Source of the DNA: Hyaloscypha bicolor E
Taxonomy: Eukaryota; Ascomycota; Leotiomycetes; Helotiales; Hyaloscyphaceae
DNA length: 64,000 nucleotides
Direction: 5' to 3'
NCBI RefSeq assembly: GCF_002865645.1
Contig: NW_020194558.1
Location: 2,570,014 to 2,634,013, forward strand
Below, in pieces: positions 10,739 through 22,663 of this stretch (its first letter is position 1; every line of letters begins with the position of its first letter). Made by a program: the position numbers and the translations under genes. The notes under the pieces were generated by a model that saw nothing but the letters and a program-made list of their open reading frames with translations, made no database searches and was not told where the DNA came from.

Positions 10739-11575
10739 CTATGTCCCTTTATACCCATGTACAATATCATGCAGCAGCTCGTGATGCCATACACTCTGAT
10801 TCTTATTACAATCAATCATCACTGCGGCGATAATTGCGCCGGTCAGGGAGACGAACGAGAAGTACTCGTCGCCTGCTGCATAGGCGGATGAGGAGCTTGG
10901 GAGGCTGTATTCTTGTTGGTGGAGCGATCAGGCGCCGAAGAGCGTGGTGAACGTTATGTTGAGATGAAAGCGTAGGTTATTATTTGAGCGGCGGTTTGGG
11001 AAGATGGCTATATCTGGGAGATGTTTAGGGAGGCATGTTTTTGTGGGAATTGTAAGGACAATTACACAAGTCTACAGCGAAGATGTTCGGTTGATCTAGG
11101 AGCTTGTGTCTATGAGCAGAAGGGGTTTCAGTCCTATTGCCACTGCGGATTCGAATTCTGGGCCGTGCAGTCTGGAGCTGGTGCTGCTGTGGAAATTAAA
11201 ATATATTGCCTGAAGCAGTGGGCGCATTGTATGGACTCCAATGGAACAATATTTTCTGAGTTGAGCGGGCGTCTTTCTGATTCGAGAAGGCATTTTCAAG
11301 AACGCTGACATAGTGATATATCCTTGGCCTAGTTCGGAATAGAGAGAATTGATGCTTCCGACGCCATCTGGGGTCGGGGAAGAAGTGGGCTCCGGGTGCT
11401 CCAATTTTGGCGTGAATGTAACGGCACCGCTTTTGAGAGGAAGAGGGATAAGTCTACATTTGTTATTGGCATGCTTCGGTGGCTCGGTGAATCCATAGCG
11501 GGTGGCGGGTTGCCTGATTATTCCGTTGTTACCCGGCGAAGGGGGCTGGCATTGTCCCATCCCAGCCCTGAACAT
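10739..11575 (-). pseudogene. Possible decayed gene (unidentified)
   Basis: One minus-strand frame stays mostly open for about 835 bases, interrupted only by stops at 11098-11096, 11074-11072, 10930-10928 and 10741-10739. That is fewer than expected for non-coding DNA of this composition. Protein-like text continues across the stops: RFHLNITFTTLFGA, stop, SLHQQEYSLPSSSSAYAAGD, then YFSFVSLTGAIIAAV and VWHHELLHDIVHGYKG. The stop at 10930 is TGA where TGG is a plausible ancestor. I cannot name the family. The first part (11575-11099) is less convincing. A spliced functional gene is an alternative, but I found no intron set removing all stops. It lies between the convergent ends of the cellulase gene and NPR2. 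Confidence 0.3.
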
Positions 11576-11590
11576 TTCTTGTATTCAATT

Positions 11591-12979
11591 TCATCGGTAG
11601 ATGATTTCAACATCGCCCTTGGGAATTTTCCGCAGCTGGTCCATAATCTTAGAATCACCGATGTTCTTCTCTGCAGTTATCTGGTCGAAGCAATGGCATC
11701 CATCTGTGTAGCTCTGCAGCAAATCTCCTCCTTCGATCTTGATGCTTTGTCTAGTGACTAAGGAAGCCAGGTATTGTGAAGAAACAGCATATTTGTGAAC
11801 CCTATAAATTAGGCCCTTGATGACGCCGAATTGAATGAATCGTCGGACATCGACATAATTCAGAACAGGGAAGCCTTGGTCAAGATGCATCTTCAGCCAT
11901 TCCTTGACTGTTCGAGAGGTGCAGAGTGAGGTGAAAAGACGGCAAAGATAGAATTTCGGGAGGCGTGGGCCATTAATGTAGACGTAGTTTGAGCATTCAT
12001 CTTGCATACCGTCTTTGTCGATTATGAAGTCGTTCATCTCGGGAGCTGGAGCATAGATATTGCCAAAGAGGAAGATATCCAGCATCAGGATTGAATCGTG
12101 GTAAAGCAAGTGTTGGAGGGCAATCTTCGTCAAGTCAAGAGCTACATCTGCATCATGAGCGATGCGCCGGACGTCTTTGATGCCGTCGATTTGGGCGATG
12201 AGCTTCTTCATTGTAAGGTCCCAGGTGTCATCCATGATCTCGGTGAACTTCATCTTGGAAATTGGGACGTGCCAAGACTTCACTGGCGGAGGATGCCTGT
12301 GAATAGGGAAAAGCTTCATATTTATTGTGTTTGCATCGTCTGCAAAAGGGTCAATATATAAATCTCAGAGATGATGCAAGAACTTACCAACTGGGATCAT
12401 GCACTCATTGTAATTGTTCAAGTCTTCCTTGATGATCTCAATGAGAGCAGCAATCGAGCGGCGATCCTTCGAAGTTGAGAGGTCTTCTTGACTTAGAAAT
12501 TGATTCTGAATCTCCATCTCCGTGAAGGTGCTGGCCAGTCGTCGAACCACGGCTTCATATGGATGCATATCGACCTCAACGCCAATGACGATACAGAAAT
12601 TGAACATGAATTCATTTCGCACATACTTTTCATCTTTGATACAAACTGGGTGACCAAGAATTCGATACTTGTCTTCGGGATCGCAGATCGTGACATATCG
12701 GTTGCAGAAGCCTTGCCTAGGTATGATGTACTCGCCCATTGTTTCGAAGTCGAAGAAGCGGTGCTTGTCAACTCCAGGCTCGGATACGATGCATCCTGGC
12801 GGGCTTTGATGGACAACCTTGGTCCCTTTGCCATTGTTAGTCTCACTGAGAGTAAGAGCGGAGGGGATTGTAGTGATGTATGCCAGGCCCAGGGATGATG
12901 CCGAGGAGAAAGAAGGAAAGATATTGTATAGCATACCCTGCTGAGGAAGGAAGCGCGCAAAGAATATGCCTTGAATCAT
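11591..12979 (-). CDS. npr2: Nitrogen permease regulator 2 (NPR2/NPRL2), GATOR1/SEACIT subunit
   Basis: Three exons on the minus strand: 12979-12937, 12825-12388 and 12339-11591 (introns 111 and 48 bp); 409 residues. The first intron length is a multiple of three without a stop, so an unspliced frame looks continuous, but removal gives the family sequence FLPQQGTKVVHQSPPG. Other recognisable stretches are EYIIPRQGFCNRYVTIC, YRILGHPVCI, RNEFMFNF, DDANTINMKLFPI and PPPVKSWHVPI, ending with a winged-helix-like region (GCHCFDQITAE). Npr2 pairs with Npr3 in SEACIT/GATOR1, which restrains TORC1 at the vacuole during nitrogen or amino-acid limitation. It is somewhat short for filamentous fungi, mainly by lacking an internal insertion. 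It is transcribed divergently from the EFM2-like gene. Confidence 0.92.
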
Positions 12980-13199
12980 TACGAATCGTGAAAAGTTCTC
13001 TTCGCTTGAGGAGTCGATACATTCATATATCTGTTTTGATGGAGAGAAAGGATGAGAGCAATAAGTGGGGAAGATGCGGTGCTGTCGACGCTAGCGCGGA
13101 CCATTGCATCAGATGTGATTGGCTCGCTTGTTGAATGGAATGATTCCTTCTCCGACTTTCCCAACGACATGTTAATTTCCAAGTCTTGTTATTCAGCTA

Positions 13200-13466
13200 T
13201 CAATAACCTTTAGAAGTATTTAAGCTCATGTATTTGAGGATATTCTCGGATGGTGAGGTCTTGAAGTCCACAGAGGGGCTAGGAGAGCTCTGCGCGTTTC
13301 CCAGCAAGCTCAACGGGCCAACCCACGTGACCTGCTCACACTCACTGCTTTTGGGGATCAATCTGGGTCTTGAAGAGCCATAATCTACTACTTGGATAAT
13401 TGTGGTATCCAGTGGTGAATCAGGTATGTTAGGAATGCCTCCGAATTGTAAGATATTGGTTGACAT
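13200..13466 (-). CDS. Possible small ORF (88 aa) in the npr2-EFM2 divergent region
   Basis: An ATG-started frame of 88 codons inside the 519-bp region between NPR2 and the methyltransferase gene. It has a mixed, protein-like composition (IIQVVDYGSSRPRLIPKS) but no family I recognise, and may simply be part of the shared promoter/leaders. No intron or dedicated promoter is visible. Confidence 0.2.
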   Translation of the reverse strand: MSTNILQFGGIPNIPDSPLDTTIIQVVDYGSSRPRLIPKSSECEQVTWVGPLSLLGNAQSSPSPSVDFKTSPSENILKYMSLNTSKGY

Positions 13467-13498
13467 TGAGGTTTCCAAGCTTCCGAAGGCCTTCAATC

Positions 13499-14776
13499 AT
13501 GGATCTTCCCAGTCTCCGCAAAAAACCAACCTACGCCGTTCTTCTGAGTGCTCTACAAGCTCTAGAAGTTAAACCAAACTCATGGAATAAATCCACTGCT
13601 GCTGAATCATCCTTGGTCAGCGACGAGGCTGTCGTCCAGCGATTCTTGATGTCCATCATTGCAAGCGATTTGGAATGGATTCCTGAATCGACTGATATTG
13701 GCGGAGAATTTTTGACAGCGTTGGAGCAAAAAGAACTACTGGTTGATCTGGCAAGCAGGCGAGTTGCTGAACGTTGCGGACGATCTGGTACGTGTCCCAT
13801 TTAGCACGCAGTGTTCTCAGTGCAGGGGTGCATTCGGAAGTTGAGTATGTGCTTGAGGACAACACCTCCTGAGAACACTATGAGAAATTTTGTGATAATT
13901 TGTTTTCATGTACTGTACTTGCCTTCAGGACGCTAACACAGACTCTCTGCAGCAATGCCTGAGATGACCAGGACTTGGGTTATACCGGCATCCTCCAATT
14001 TACCTGAAATCAAATTTGATATCCGGGAACCACCTCTCACAGGAGATAATCTTGGTCTCAAAACGTGGGGAACATCATATGTCATCGCTAAGAAACTCGA
14101 GAACTTCGGCATACAGTACCTCGACCATTTTTTTACCAAGTCGATCGTGTCGAGATCCGGTACTAGCAAGAGATCACTGCAATCCGGCGCCAAAGTTTTG
14201 GAGTTAGGAGCTGGTACCGGACTTGTTGGAATTGCAGCGGGAGCTGTTTGGGGCGCAGAGGTATTCTTGACAGATCTCCTGGACATTGCGGACAACCTAC
14301 TGTTTAATGTTGAAAAGAATGCCCCAACAGTGGGCGAGTTCGGTGGACATATATCCTGCGGTGTTCTGGACTGGAGGGAACCTAATCAAGCTCTAGAGAT
14401 TGTGCCTGTCAAGAAGTTTAGTGTAAGTTAGTTTGAGAAACTCCATGGAATCCTGACTGACAACTGGTAGATTCTTCTGGCTGCTGATCCACTTTACGAC
14501 GACGACCATCCTGCACTCCTCGCGAACGTTGTAGAGAAGTTCCTTCAAGATGATGAGGGATCTAGAGCCCTCATAGCAATTCCTATCCGGGACAATGCTA
14601 CGAGAGCCCTATCTGAGAAACTTTCAAATCTCATGGCTGAGAATGGCTTCTTGGTAGATTGTTCAGGAGAGGAAATATGCCAGGACGATTGGGAGGCTTC
14701 TAATGGACCCGAAGTCAAATTGCTGTGGACGTTCTGGAAACGAACTATCATCTCGAAGTCAACTACCGAAAACTGA
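13499..14776 (+). CDS. efm2: EFM2-like protein-lysine methyltransferase (family 16)
   Basis: Three exons, 13499-13787, 13953-14422 and 14471-14776 (introns 165 and 48 bp); 354 residues. The Rossmann SAM-binding motif I is VLELGAGTGLVGIAAG and the acidic motif II follows as VFLTDL; the family's GLKTWGTSYVIAKKL stands before it and the post-IV motif is LLAADPLYDDDHP. These match fungal family-16 methyltransferases, closest in my recollection to Efm2, which methylates translation elongation factors eEF2 and eEF3 in yeast. Rkm5 and Efm7/Nnt1 are related alternatives. The first intron is longer than most here but has a CTAAC branch site and a clean CAG. Cytoplasmic; no targeting signal. Confidence 0.82.
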
Positions 14777-14967
14777 AACACTGACCACCCTCCTATTCCT
14801 CGCTTGCCAATTCCATGATTCTCAGGGTGGAAATTCGCAGTTTCCCACCCGTCCCTGATGCAGAACATGTCAGTCCAACACCTCGAACCCACAATTTTGC
14901 ATGTTGTCGGTTCAATGTACAAGTTCATTGCCGTACATTCACCGCAGCGCTCTCAGACGCCACCTGG

Positions 14968-15395
14968 TTAAGTCCGTTCTGCATGTGCTCGTAAACCATT
15001 TCCCTTGACCACCACCTCAAAATGTTCTTGAGCACCTAGAACGCCGCGATGTACTCCTTCGGAGCGTAACATTTCGCACAGCAGTTCGCCGTACGTCTCA
15101 ATGTTTTTTGCATCACTCTCAGCCTTGCAGTAGCACACTATTTTGGTGCCGTTCTCTCTCCGTTCCCTCACAGTCACCAGCCCCTTCGCTCCAGCTCAGT
15201 ATTTTCATGATCGCTCACAAGAATCGTGACCTTCCAGTCATCTTCGACACAATACTTCGTGAATAAAGAAGTTCCACCTTCTGAAGACAGTGGTGAATCA
15301 GCACTCTCGAGTATAAAGTTTGGATATTTTGCGACTCGGGCTCCACACTCTTCGACCAACACCTCGCTCACGCCAAAACTCTCAAGGTTACACAA
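14968..15395 (-). pseudogene. Frame-broken relic, unidentified
   Basis: Two overlapping minus-strand frames read as one protein if one base is skipped at the GGGG run near 15181-15184: LFTKYCVEDDWKVTILVSDH...LERRG continues as LVTVRERRENGTKIVCYCKA, then KNIETYGELLCEMLRSEGV. No start codon is present: a TGA directly precedes the upstream frame. No plausible intron explains the switch. A remnant with a one-base indel is the simplest reading; I do not recognise the family. The rest of 14777-15668 holds nothing else supportable besides the leader of the next gene. Confidence 0.35.
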
Positions 15396-15668
15396 TCATG
15401 CTAGAATCATAGACATCATCAGCACATTCGCAAGCACACTCTCGAGACCTATTCATGATCATACCTTTCACCTTCAACCACCTCAACCAATATTCCAGGC
15501 ACCTAGCCATCAAGTCCCAGGCCTTAATTCAAAGCTAAGGAACTCACCAAAGCCACGAGGCGAGATTGTCTGTTTGGTACTTTGGTAGTGCTAACACATA
15601 TCGGAAGGCCGACCAACCAAACATCTCGTTGGCGAATACCAAACCCCCTCGGCCCTTTACTCGACATC

Positions 15669-18600
15669 ATGGTGGGTGTTAAGACTTGGGAAGACGAACA
15701 GATAAATTTGATTTTGACCTGCAAGGAGCAAGGCAAGACAGTTTCCCAGATCATCGACCTGCTCAAGGCACGGTGGCCCAGAAAAGTAGTCAAAGAGAGC
15801 GGGGTCAGATATGTTATGACCAACTACAAAGAAGGCCCACGGTAAGACAAGTGCAGGAAAAGGTGATTATATATTCTGACGCTGGTGTTCAGGGCTCAAA
15901 CTATGGCAGGTGGTTCGAAGCCTCGAAGTCCCCAGAATGGCGCAGGTCGCGCTTCCCAAAAGCGGCCACACCCAAAGTCTAAGCAACCAAAGTTGACTTC
16001 AAACTGGGCCGCACCACAAGCTGCAGCAAATTTTCGCTCACGCATATCTCGATCTCGATCTCCGTCCCCGCCGCCATCTCCACTCTTCGACCCCATGGAT
16101 GAGTTCGCACTCGCAGCTCACATGCGAGAAATTTCCGGAGGACCCATTACTGCATCTTTAGACACTCCCCAACCTCTCAACGTACTGAACACCGGAGTAC
16201 ACTCGAGGACGAAACTGCTTGCTCACGCACAACAAGCTAAACACGCTCGAGAACGAGGCCAAGAAATTCCAGCTTCTTCACCCGGAGCTAAATCCATCAT
16301 GGTATCTCCATCGCCTCAGCCACCTGCAACTGTCCCTCAAGCACACGCTACGATTCAAGGAGAATTCCAGCCGCAGGACATGCACCGCACAATGAGCATG
16401 CCGCAGAACTTTCAGTATAACCCACAAGGACACATGGGACCACAGAATATGCCAATGGACGGTCAGCATTATCACCATATCGGCCCAATAGCCAACGGAC
16501 TGCCAGCCACAGCAGGTTTAGGAGGCCGCAATGCACAATTTCGATCCAGCCCTCAGCATATGGCTTCCTACCACGGACAATTTGGAGGAGTTGGCCCAAA
16601 TGGAGGCGCAGGCATGGGTTTCAACACAATTCCCGGCATGAATTTTGGGCCACCGTTTGGATACACCCCTCAAGCTGGAATGCCACCGCCTTCAATGCCG
16701 CAACAAATGTACCACCAAGGTGGTCCGCTCAATTATGCCCCCACTGGAGGGTTCGCGCCGATGATGCCACCGAACATGCCTTTCCATCCGCAGATGAATG
16801 CAGGACAAGTCACCAATCCCGTTAGTAATAGTCAGTATCGCCACGGCCCCTCTCGGACGCAGCGCCCAGTTAGTCGAATGACCAACATCGATCCGCAACT
16901 TTTCGATGCAACCACTTTTGTGGACATGCAGCCAATTGATCAGCAAGCGGCCATGGCCTTTAATTTCTCGAGACCTCCAACTCGCAATGGAGCCATTGCC
17001 ACACCTCAAACTAACCATGTCCAACAGTTCATGGCTCAGCAGGCTCGAAATGGAGCGCATTTCGCCCCCGGAGTCAATCTTCCTAGCAATTTAGCGACTC
17101 AAGGAAATGGAAATTGGCCAATCCCCGCTGCAACTCAACCAAACCCTACCCGTCAGTCAATGGCTCAGCAAGGTCAAGTTAGACCTACTTCCACTCCTCA
17201 AGTTAGTCATTCTGGTAATTTGATGGCCCAAGAGACTCAAAATGGACCGACCGCTACATCTCAACCGAACAATATTCTGCAATCGATTGCCCGGAACGGA
17301 GCGGCTGCCACATCTCGAGTCAACCATCCCGCCAATTCAGAGATACAAGGCGCTCGAATTGGAACATCTTTGCAAACAAATCCTTCTGGTAGCCCGGCTG
17401 CTCATGAGGCACATAAAAAGGTCATCGTCACCTTCACGGAACCCGTTTTCGACAAGCCTTTTACGTTCCCCACTTCGTCTGAAGGCTGGAATACAGTGAT
17501 CACGGAGGATATGATGAGGGAGCTGCAGAAAAAAGGAAAAAATAGCCCGTCTCCAGCTGATCTCGGTTTCAGAGTTTTAAATGGAAAATTCGAGCTCCAT
17601 TTTGTAAGACCTGTTTTTCGCCAAGGATGGAATTTCTGGAAGGGAAACCCACAAGCCTCTGGCATACCAAACAATGAGGCGAGGTTCTCTCCACCAGCTG
17701 CGCAGATGGACCTGGACCCTCCTGCTTCTTCCGAACAGAGTGGGGTAATAGAATCTTCCCAAAATCCAAGTTCCTCGGGACCGACAAGACAGGCGACGCA
17801 ACCAGCAACTGAGAGACAGGCGCCAGTTACTGGACCAACGCAAGGAAAACCAAACCAGAACCCCAAGACTCCTCCAATGAAAGGTCCTGATTCTTTGGCT
17901 AATCATGTGACTCCTTCCATATCACCTCTGACTCTAGCGTCTTCACCAGATGCCAGCATTTCTGTTCAACGGCCGGTACTCGGAGCAGGAAGAACCACGG
18001 GTCTCGCCACTCAAAAGACGCCAAACCTCTCCAAGCAACCATTAGAGAGCCACAGCCAAACTTCTCATAATCGGCCGACTGGAAAGAGGGCTGCACCAAC
18101 AGCCAAGCAAGAAGTGTCGCCTTCTAAGCGTCGCAAACCTTCAGCTGAAAGTTCATCAATTGCCAGTGGACCTGCGGGGGAATTCCCCACGATCACTAAA
18201 GGAGGGTTTGACGGTCGGCTAGAATTTGCGTCTCCATCATATCCATCTGCTGTGCCGGAGGAGTTTGCTGAGAAAGTAGCGGGGCTCCCAACTCCACAAC
18301 CAACCCAGAACCCCCCTTCAGGTCACTATAAATCCCGCCGCGAGTCCCAATTTTCTGCTCCATCTCAATCATTCGACCCGAGACCTTCTCAAGCAATTAA
18401 GGACTCCGAGCTTTTCAATTCTCCGCAGCGGCAATACTCTTCACGGGTGCGAGAGTCAATGAAACAACAGCTCGCAAACGTGCAAGACAGTGGGCTGGCT
18501 AAACCTACGAATGAGGGACGTTCAACTGTTGGAACTTGCTCAGATGTGCCGACACTCCCTCAGATACACCATAATCATTTACCTGATGGCCTTCCTGCTC

Positions 18601-19196
18601 CAGAGCAAACACAGCAGCAAGAGCAGTCTCAACGCAGTGCAAATGCTGAAAATAGTCAGCAGCAGCAGGAGTATCGCCACCCGAGCGACCTTCTCGATGG
18701 AGGTGTTGCAGACACCGAACTTCAGCAGCAGGAAGACTATGGCTTCGACTCCTTCGTAAATGATAACTCGGACCTGACTGGTATTTTAGCCATGGACAAC
18801 GACCCGAGTTTCGATCCAGTACCGACTGCCCCACACATCGACGACGACTCCCCGGAGCAAGACCCAAACACAGGCTCCAGTTCTGATTCTAACCCCGCCC
18901 CGTCCCCACATACTCCTGCTCAGGCAGCAGTCGACGCTCAAGCAGAATCCGAACGTCTCGCCTACGAGCAAGACCCAACCGACCTCGGTCCCTATGGAGA
19001 TGATAATTGGGGCGACAATCAGTATGACGGTCCGTGGGAGCAAGCAACTAATGCTGTCTTGGACGATGATCCTTTCTCGCTGGAGAATATCTTCGCAACG
19101 GGAGGAGATTACTCGGATATCGTGGATGTCGGGGGTGGTAACGATCCGGCAAAGCCGCAGGGACTCATGGCCGAGTTTGGCAAATTCATACACTAG
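15669..19196 (+). CDS. Long disordered nuclear-type protein with N-terminal helix-turn-helix-like region
   Basis: Two exons, 15669-15841 and 15893-19196 (51-bp intron); 1158 residues. The first exon encodes a compact 58-residue helical unit (KTWEDEQINLILTCKEQGKT, then IDLLKARWPRKVV) that resembles a Myb/SANT or GcrA-like helix-turn-helix. The rest is mostly low-complexity: Pro/Gln/Met/Gly-rich up to residue 550, a short ordered island at about 563-640 (VTFTEPVFDKPFTFP and LGFRVLNGKFELHFVRP), a basic bipartite-like nuclear signal near residue 789 (KRAAPTAKQ...SKRRKP), a Gln-rich patch near 960 and an acidic C-terminus. This looks like a transcription or chromatin regulator, but no function is established. 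The gene is isolated from its neighbours. Confidence 0.72.
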
Positions 19197-20067
19197 ATAG
19201 GCTTGTGAGATGAAGAGGGAGGTGGGAGGTTCCGCTATTTGGCTAGACGGCGTAGGCATATGTGAATGTGATTGGGTTTAGTTCTTGTCGTTTGGCAAGA
19301 GAGAGCAGGCGCAACGGGATGGGAATGGAGTCGCGGCGTGAGTACTTCGAGAGCATCGGCTCCTTGGCTGGATACCATATGCACATGGGAAATGGAAATG
19401 GAAATGGAAATGGAAATTGGATTGGAAGGTGTCACAGCTTTTCCAGCAAGGAGTTCAGGCGAGGCTGCGTGACGCATGGAAAGATCCGAATGGGGCCTGG
19501 ATATAGGGCATACACTCTTTGAATACGTGAATTATTGAGCCTGCAAGCAATTCATTCGTTCAAGGAAAGTGAACTAAAAACTAAAAACTCTTCCACCTCT
19601 TCCTGTGAATCATCCTAAACCGCACCTCTGAGTCCATCTCCACATCACTACTTCCAATCTGTGAATGAGAATGAGGAAGAAAATTGCCGATATCGTTATC
19701 GGAAAGAAGAGAGTGAGAATGAGTGTCTTCCTGCGTAGGCGTCTTATCCAGATCCCTGAATTGCGTTCTTGTTGAGGTCCGATCCGCAGTTTTCGAAGCA
19801 AGCCATTGTGAAGAAAAAGGAAAAGCGAGCATGGGGAAAATGTTGCTTGACCGAGTGCTGGGTCGGTGAGTTCGAATTTGAAAACGTTGCTGGAATGAGA
19901 ACGGGAATGGGAAGAGACAGGCGAGGCGCGGGTTGTCAGATCTCGAGTTTCTCGAGGTCGACGGAGGAGCCGCGGCTAGAGTGTGTGGCTTTCGGCGTGA
20001 GTGGGGCAAGATCCTCGGTTTTTGTGAGAATGTAGCAGGATGCATACATGTTGACTCTGTTTTGTGA
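19197..20067. other. Intergenic with convergent gene ends; no firm gene
   Basis: The neighbours converge here. A minus-strand open frame at 19581-20045 (154 codons, Ser/Arg/His-rich) directly follows the BTA1 stop but has no recognisable domain and is not called. A hexanucleotide repeat lies at 19388-19417. Confidence 0.5.
19388..19417 (+). repeat. (GGAAAT)5 microsatellite
   Basis: Five perfect copies of GGAAAT, followed by a degenerate copy. It lies in non-coding DNA downstream of the disordered-protein gene. Confidence 0.95.
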
Positions 20068-22663
20068 TTAGTTTTGGACTTTTAATAGGGGGAGGGAAAG
20101 AACGAACCGATCAATGCAGCCCCCCGCAATCCTGGCACCGACTCTCCTTCCCTGGAAACCCATTGACTCGAAGGTAGCAATGTACCAAGGTGTCAACGCA
20201 GCTGAGCGAAGCAAGACACGGCCACCAAGTTTCAAGGCTCGGTTCAACTTCTCGATTTGCGTTGCTGCTGCTTCGGCGCCGGGGTCGAACCAATCCATGC
20301 TGTCCATCACGACAGCCACGGTGAGTGTACCTGGAGTGAGGCGGGAGACAACTTCATTGATCTCATCGGTGTGAATGCGGAGACCGTCGAAGGCGTTACC
20401 ACGGGAGAGCTTCTGGTGGGACTTTGGCTTAAGGTAGTCCGGGTGGCAGCGTTGGCTGTAGGAGCTTTGAAGACAGACGAGGTAGTATGGATTGTCTTCA
20501 CCGATCAAGGAGGACTCGATGACGGGGTCGAGAGTTTGGACCATGTATTCCCAGACCGCTGCACCGCGAGTGGAGTTGAGCTCTTTGGGGGTGTGCTCCA
20601 GAGGGGAAGGCGAGGTGTGCGTCTCGGCTGCAATGTGGTCTGCTTCAAGCATGGCGAGCTGGTTGTGTGGAACTCCAAGGGCGGCCCAGAGGAACTTCTC
20701 TTGGGAGACAATGAGGTAGGAGAGCAGGCGGGACATGATGATGGGCCGGATCTTCTTAGTCCAGATCTCGCGCTGCTCGTTCAGGGTCTTGGATTCGACG
20801 AGGGATTTGATTTGAGAGCTGAATCCGAGACCGTGGGAAAGAAGACGCAGGATTCGAATAGCGTGGCGAGAACCGCCGGTTTCGTAGAGGCCTTTTGAGC
20901 GTTTCGACGAGAACACGTCGGCATTGCTGAGCCAGTATTGGAATGCACGTGACGACAAGTGTGGTGAGAGTCGGGAGACAAGCAGGTCCCGGAAATTTGG
21001 GTGCTTGCCCACGCCGAAGAGTTTCCAGAAATCACTATAGGGCAGGGCAGTGAAAGATGCAACTTTGAGCTCCAGGAGATGGTTCTGGTTGGGATTGAGA
21101 TCCACGGCATGGATGCGGGCTGGAGACGAGAGTGCGTATGAAAGAATGTTGTCGCCGGCTGAAGTGATGGCCAAAACGACGTCGTCCGAGGTGAGCTTGA
21201 GAAGGCGTTGGTCGACTCGGGAATCTTCCCAGGTAAAAGCATAGATGTACTCGTTCTTGAACTGGGTGTGCTTCTTCAGCTGGTCGTCGTAATGAATTCT
21301 CCAGTGGTGATTCTGGTAAAAGAAGGAAGGGAGTGGCAAGTTTGCTGAAAGATTAACAATGGCCGCATTGAAGGCTTTTGAGCGAAGCTCAGGAGGAGTG
21401 GAATTGTCGACAGCGCGAGAAAGGGCGTTTGTGTGATTGATTGGAGACAAGTAAGGAGATTCCGTGGCAGCTGCATCCAGCCGATGAACAATTTCGTGGG
21501 GAAAATTTGGAGTGTTGAGTGAAGAAGCCGGCTTCTTCTGGCAACCAATCCAGACATAGTAGGGGATTGAGCCCAAGAGAGTGTTGCGAGAGTTGGTGCT
21601 CAGAACTGTCCCAAATCGGTATTCGAGGTAGTCTCTACGACCAGCCTCGAGACCAACTCGGTCCACATCAAACCATGCTCTCCAGAAAAGTCGTCCAAAC
21701 CAGTTCACGTGACGATTTACAACGCCTCCGGTGTAATTTCTGCAGGTCAAATCCACGTTCGACTGAACGTAGAAGTCAACTGCTCCAATTGTACCAGTGG
21801 GCGAAAGGAGAGAAACGAGTGAGTCGATGACAGAATAGAAGTCAGGCTGTTCCGAGTCAGAATGAAATTCATAGCAGGTGACAGAGACTTACAATCATTG
21901 ACAAGCTGTAAGAGAGTGTGATGAGATCCGCACCGCCAACATTCCCATTATCTTCCGAATAATAGGATGAAGGAGACCGGGAGACAACAGCGCCAGGAAT
22001 GTCACTCTCGTAATCCTCGAGGCGGAATGTCCTCGCATCCTGGCACACAACCTTCACATTCTTCCAGCCAAGACGCTTGAATCGCTTTTGAGCTACCTCG
22101 CAGAGGGAGGGAGAAAAGTCGACAAGGTAAACGCTGGAGAAGAATTCGGGGACATCGACGTATTCGGACATTGCTTCGATATTCCAGCCGGTGCCACCAC
22201 CGATCTGCGAGCAAAGATTTGTTAGTGAACGGTTGTTAATGAACGGCTCTCAGTGAAGTGTGTAACCGATGCTCACATCAACCCAAATACGTTTGGGATC
22301 ATGGGTGCGTTCACTTGCAGCCTTCCGCACAAGTTGAGCAGCCACCAATCCAAGCATGTCCTCTCGACCGCGCAACAGCCTCTTCCGAGTTGCATCATAG
22401 ACACCAGCTTGCGCCTTGTAGAAGCTCTCGAGAGCGGCCTGCTGGCCTTCGCCGAGACCATCTCCATTGTGGGGCTTCAAGAACGAGGCATAGAAAAATC
22501 GCAGGAAGGAGGTGAAGGCGCTCGGATTCTCTTCATCTCTTTTCTTCGTCGAGTGGAAAGTGACGGCGAATACAACACCAATAAGGAGAACTAAAGTTGC
22601 TCCTGCAAAAATGATTTGGGTGTGGGGATCCTTGGGTAGGATGCTAGGGGTAAGAGAAGCCAT
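20068..22663 (-). CDS. bta1: Betaine lipid (DGTS) synthase, BtaB-BtaA fusion
   Basis: Three exons on the minus strand: 22663-22277, 22204-21893 and 21846-20068 (introns 72 and 46 bp); 825 residues. An N-terminal membrane segment (about residues 17-36) is followed by a SAM methyltransferase domain with motif I VDIGGGTGWNIEAM (about 128-141) and VYLVDFSPSLCEVA; the splice joins give MIPDFYSVIDSL and GTIGAVDFYVQS. The second half (about 430-815) is the DUF3419/BtaA domain: YAFTWEDSRVDQRLL, ITSAGDNILSYAL, IHAVDLNPNQNHLLELK. In bacteria BtaA transfers the 3-amino-3-carboxypropyl group of SAM to diacylglycerol and BtaB trimethylates it; fungi and algae fuse both in reversed order, as here. The lipid replaces phospholipids when phosphate is scarce. 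The protein should sit in the ER membrane. All key motifs look intact. Confidence 0.95.

Noticed and set aside
10770..10800. HELLH as a zinc metallopeptidase motif in the decayed frame
   Set aside because: Only the five-residue pattern is present; no third ligand or family context could be found and the frame contains stops.
12826..12936. Read-through of the first NPR2 intron as coding sequence
   Set aside because: The frame is open, but the family sequence is continuous only when the 111 bases are removed, and donor, branch and acceptor are present.
19581..20045. 154-codon open frame on the minus strand after BTA1
   Set aside because: Composition driven by local skew; no recognisable domain and no sensible promoter within the BTA1 3' end.
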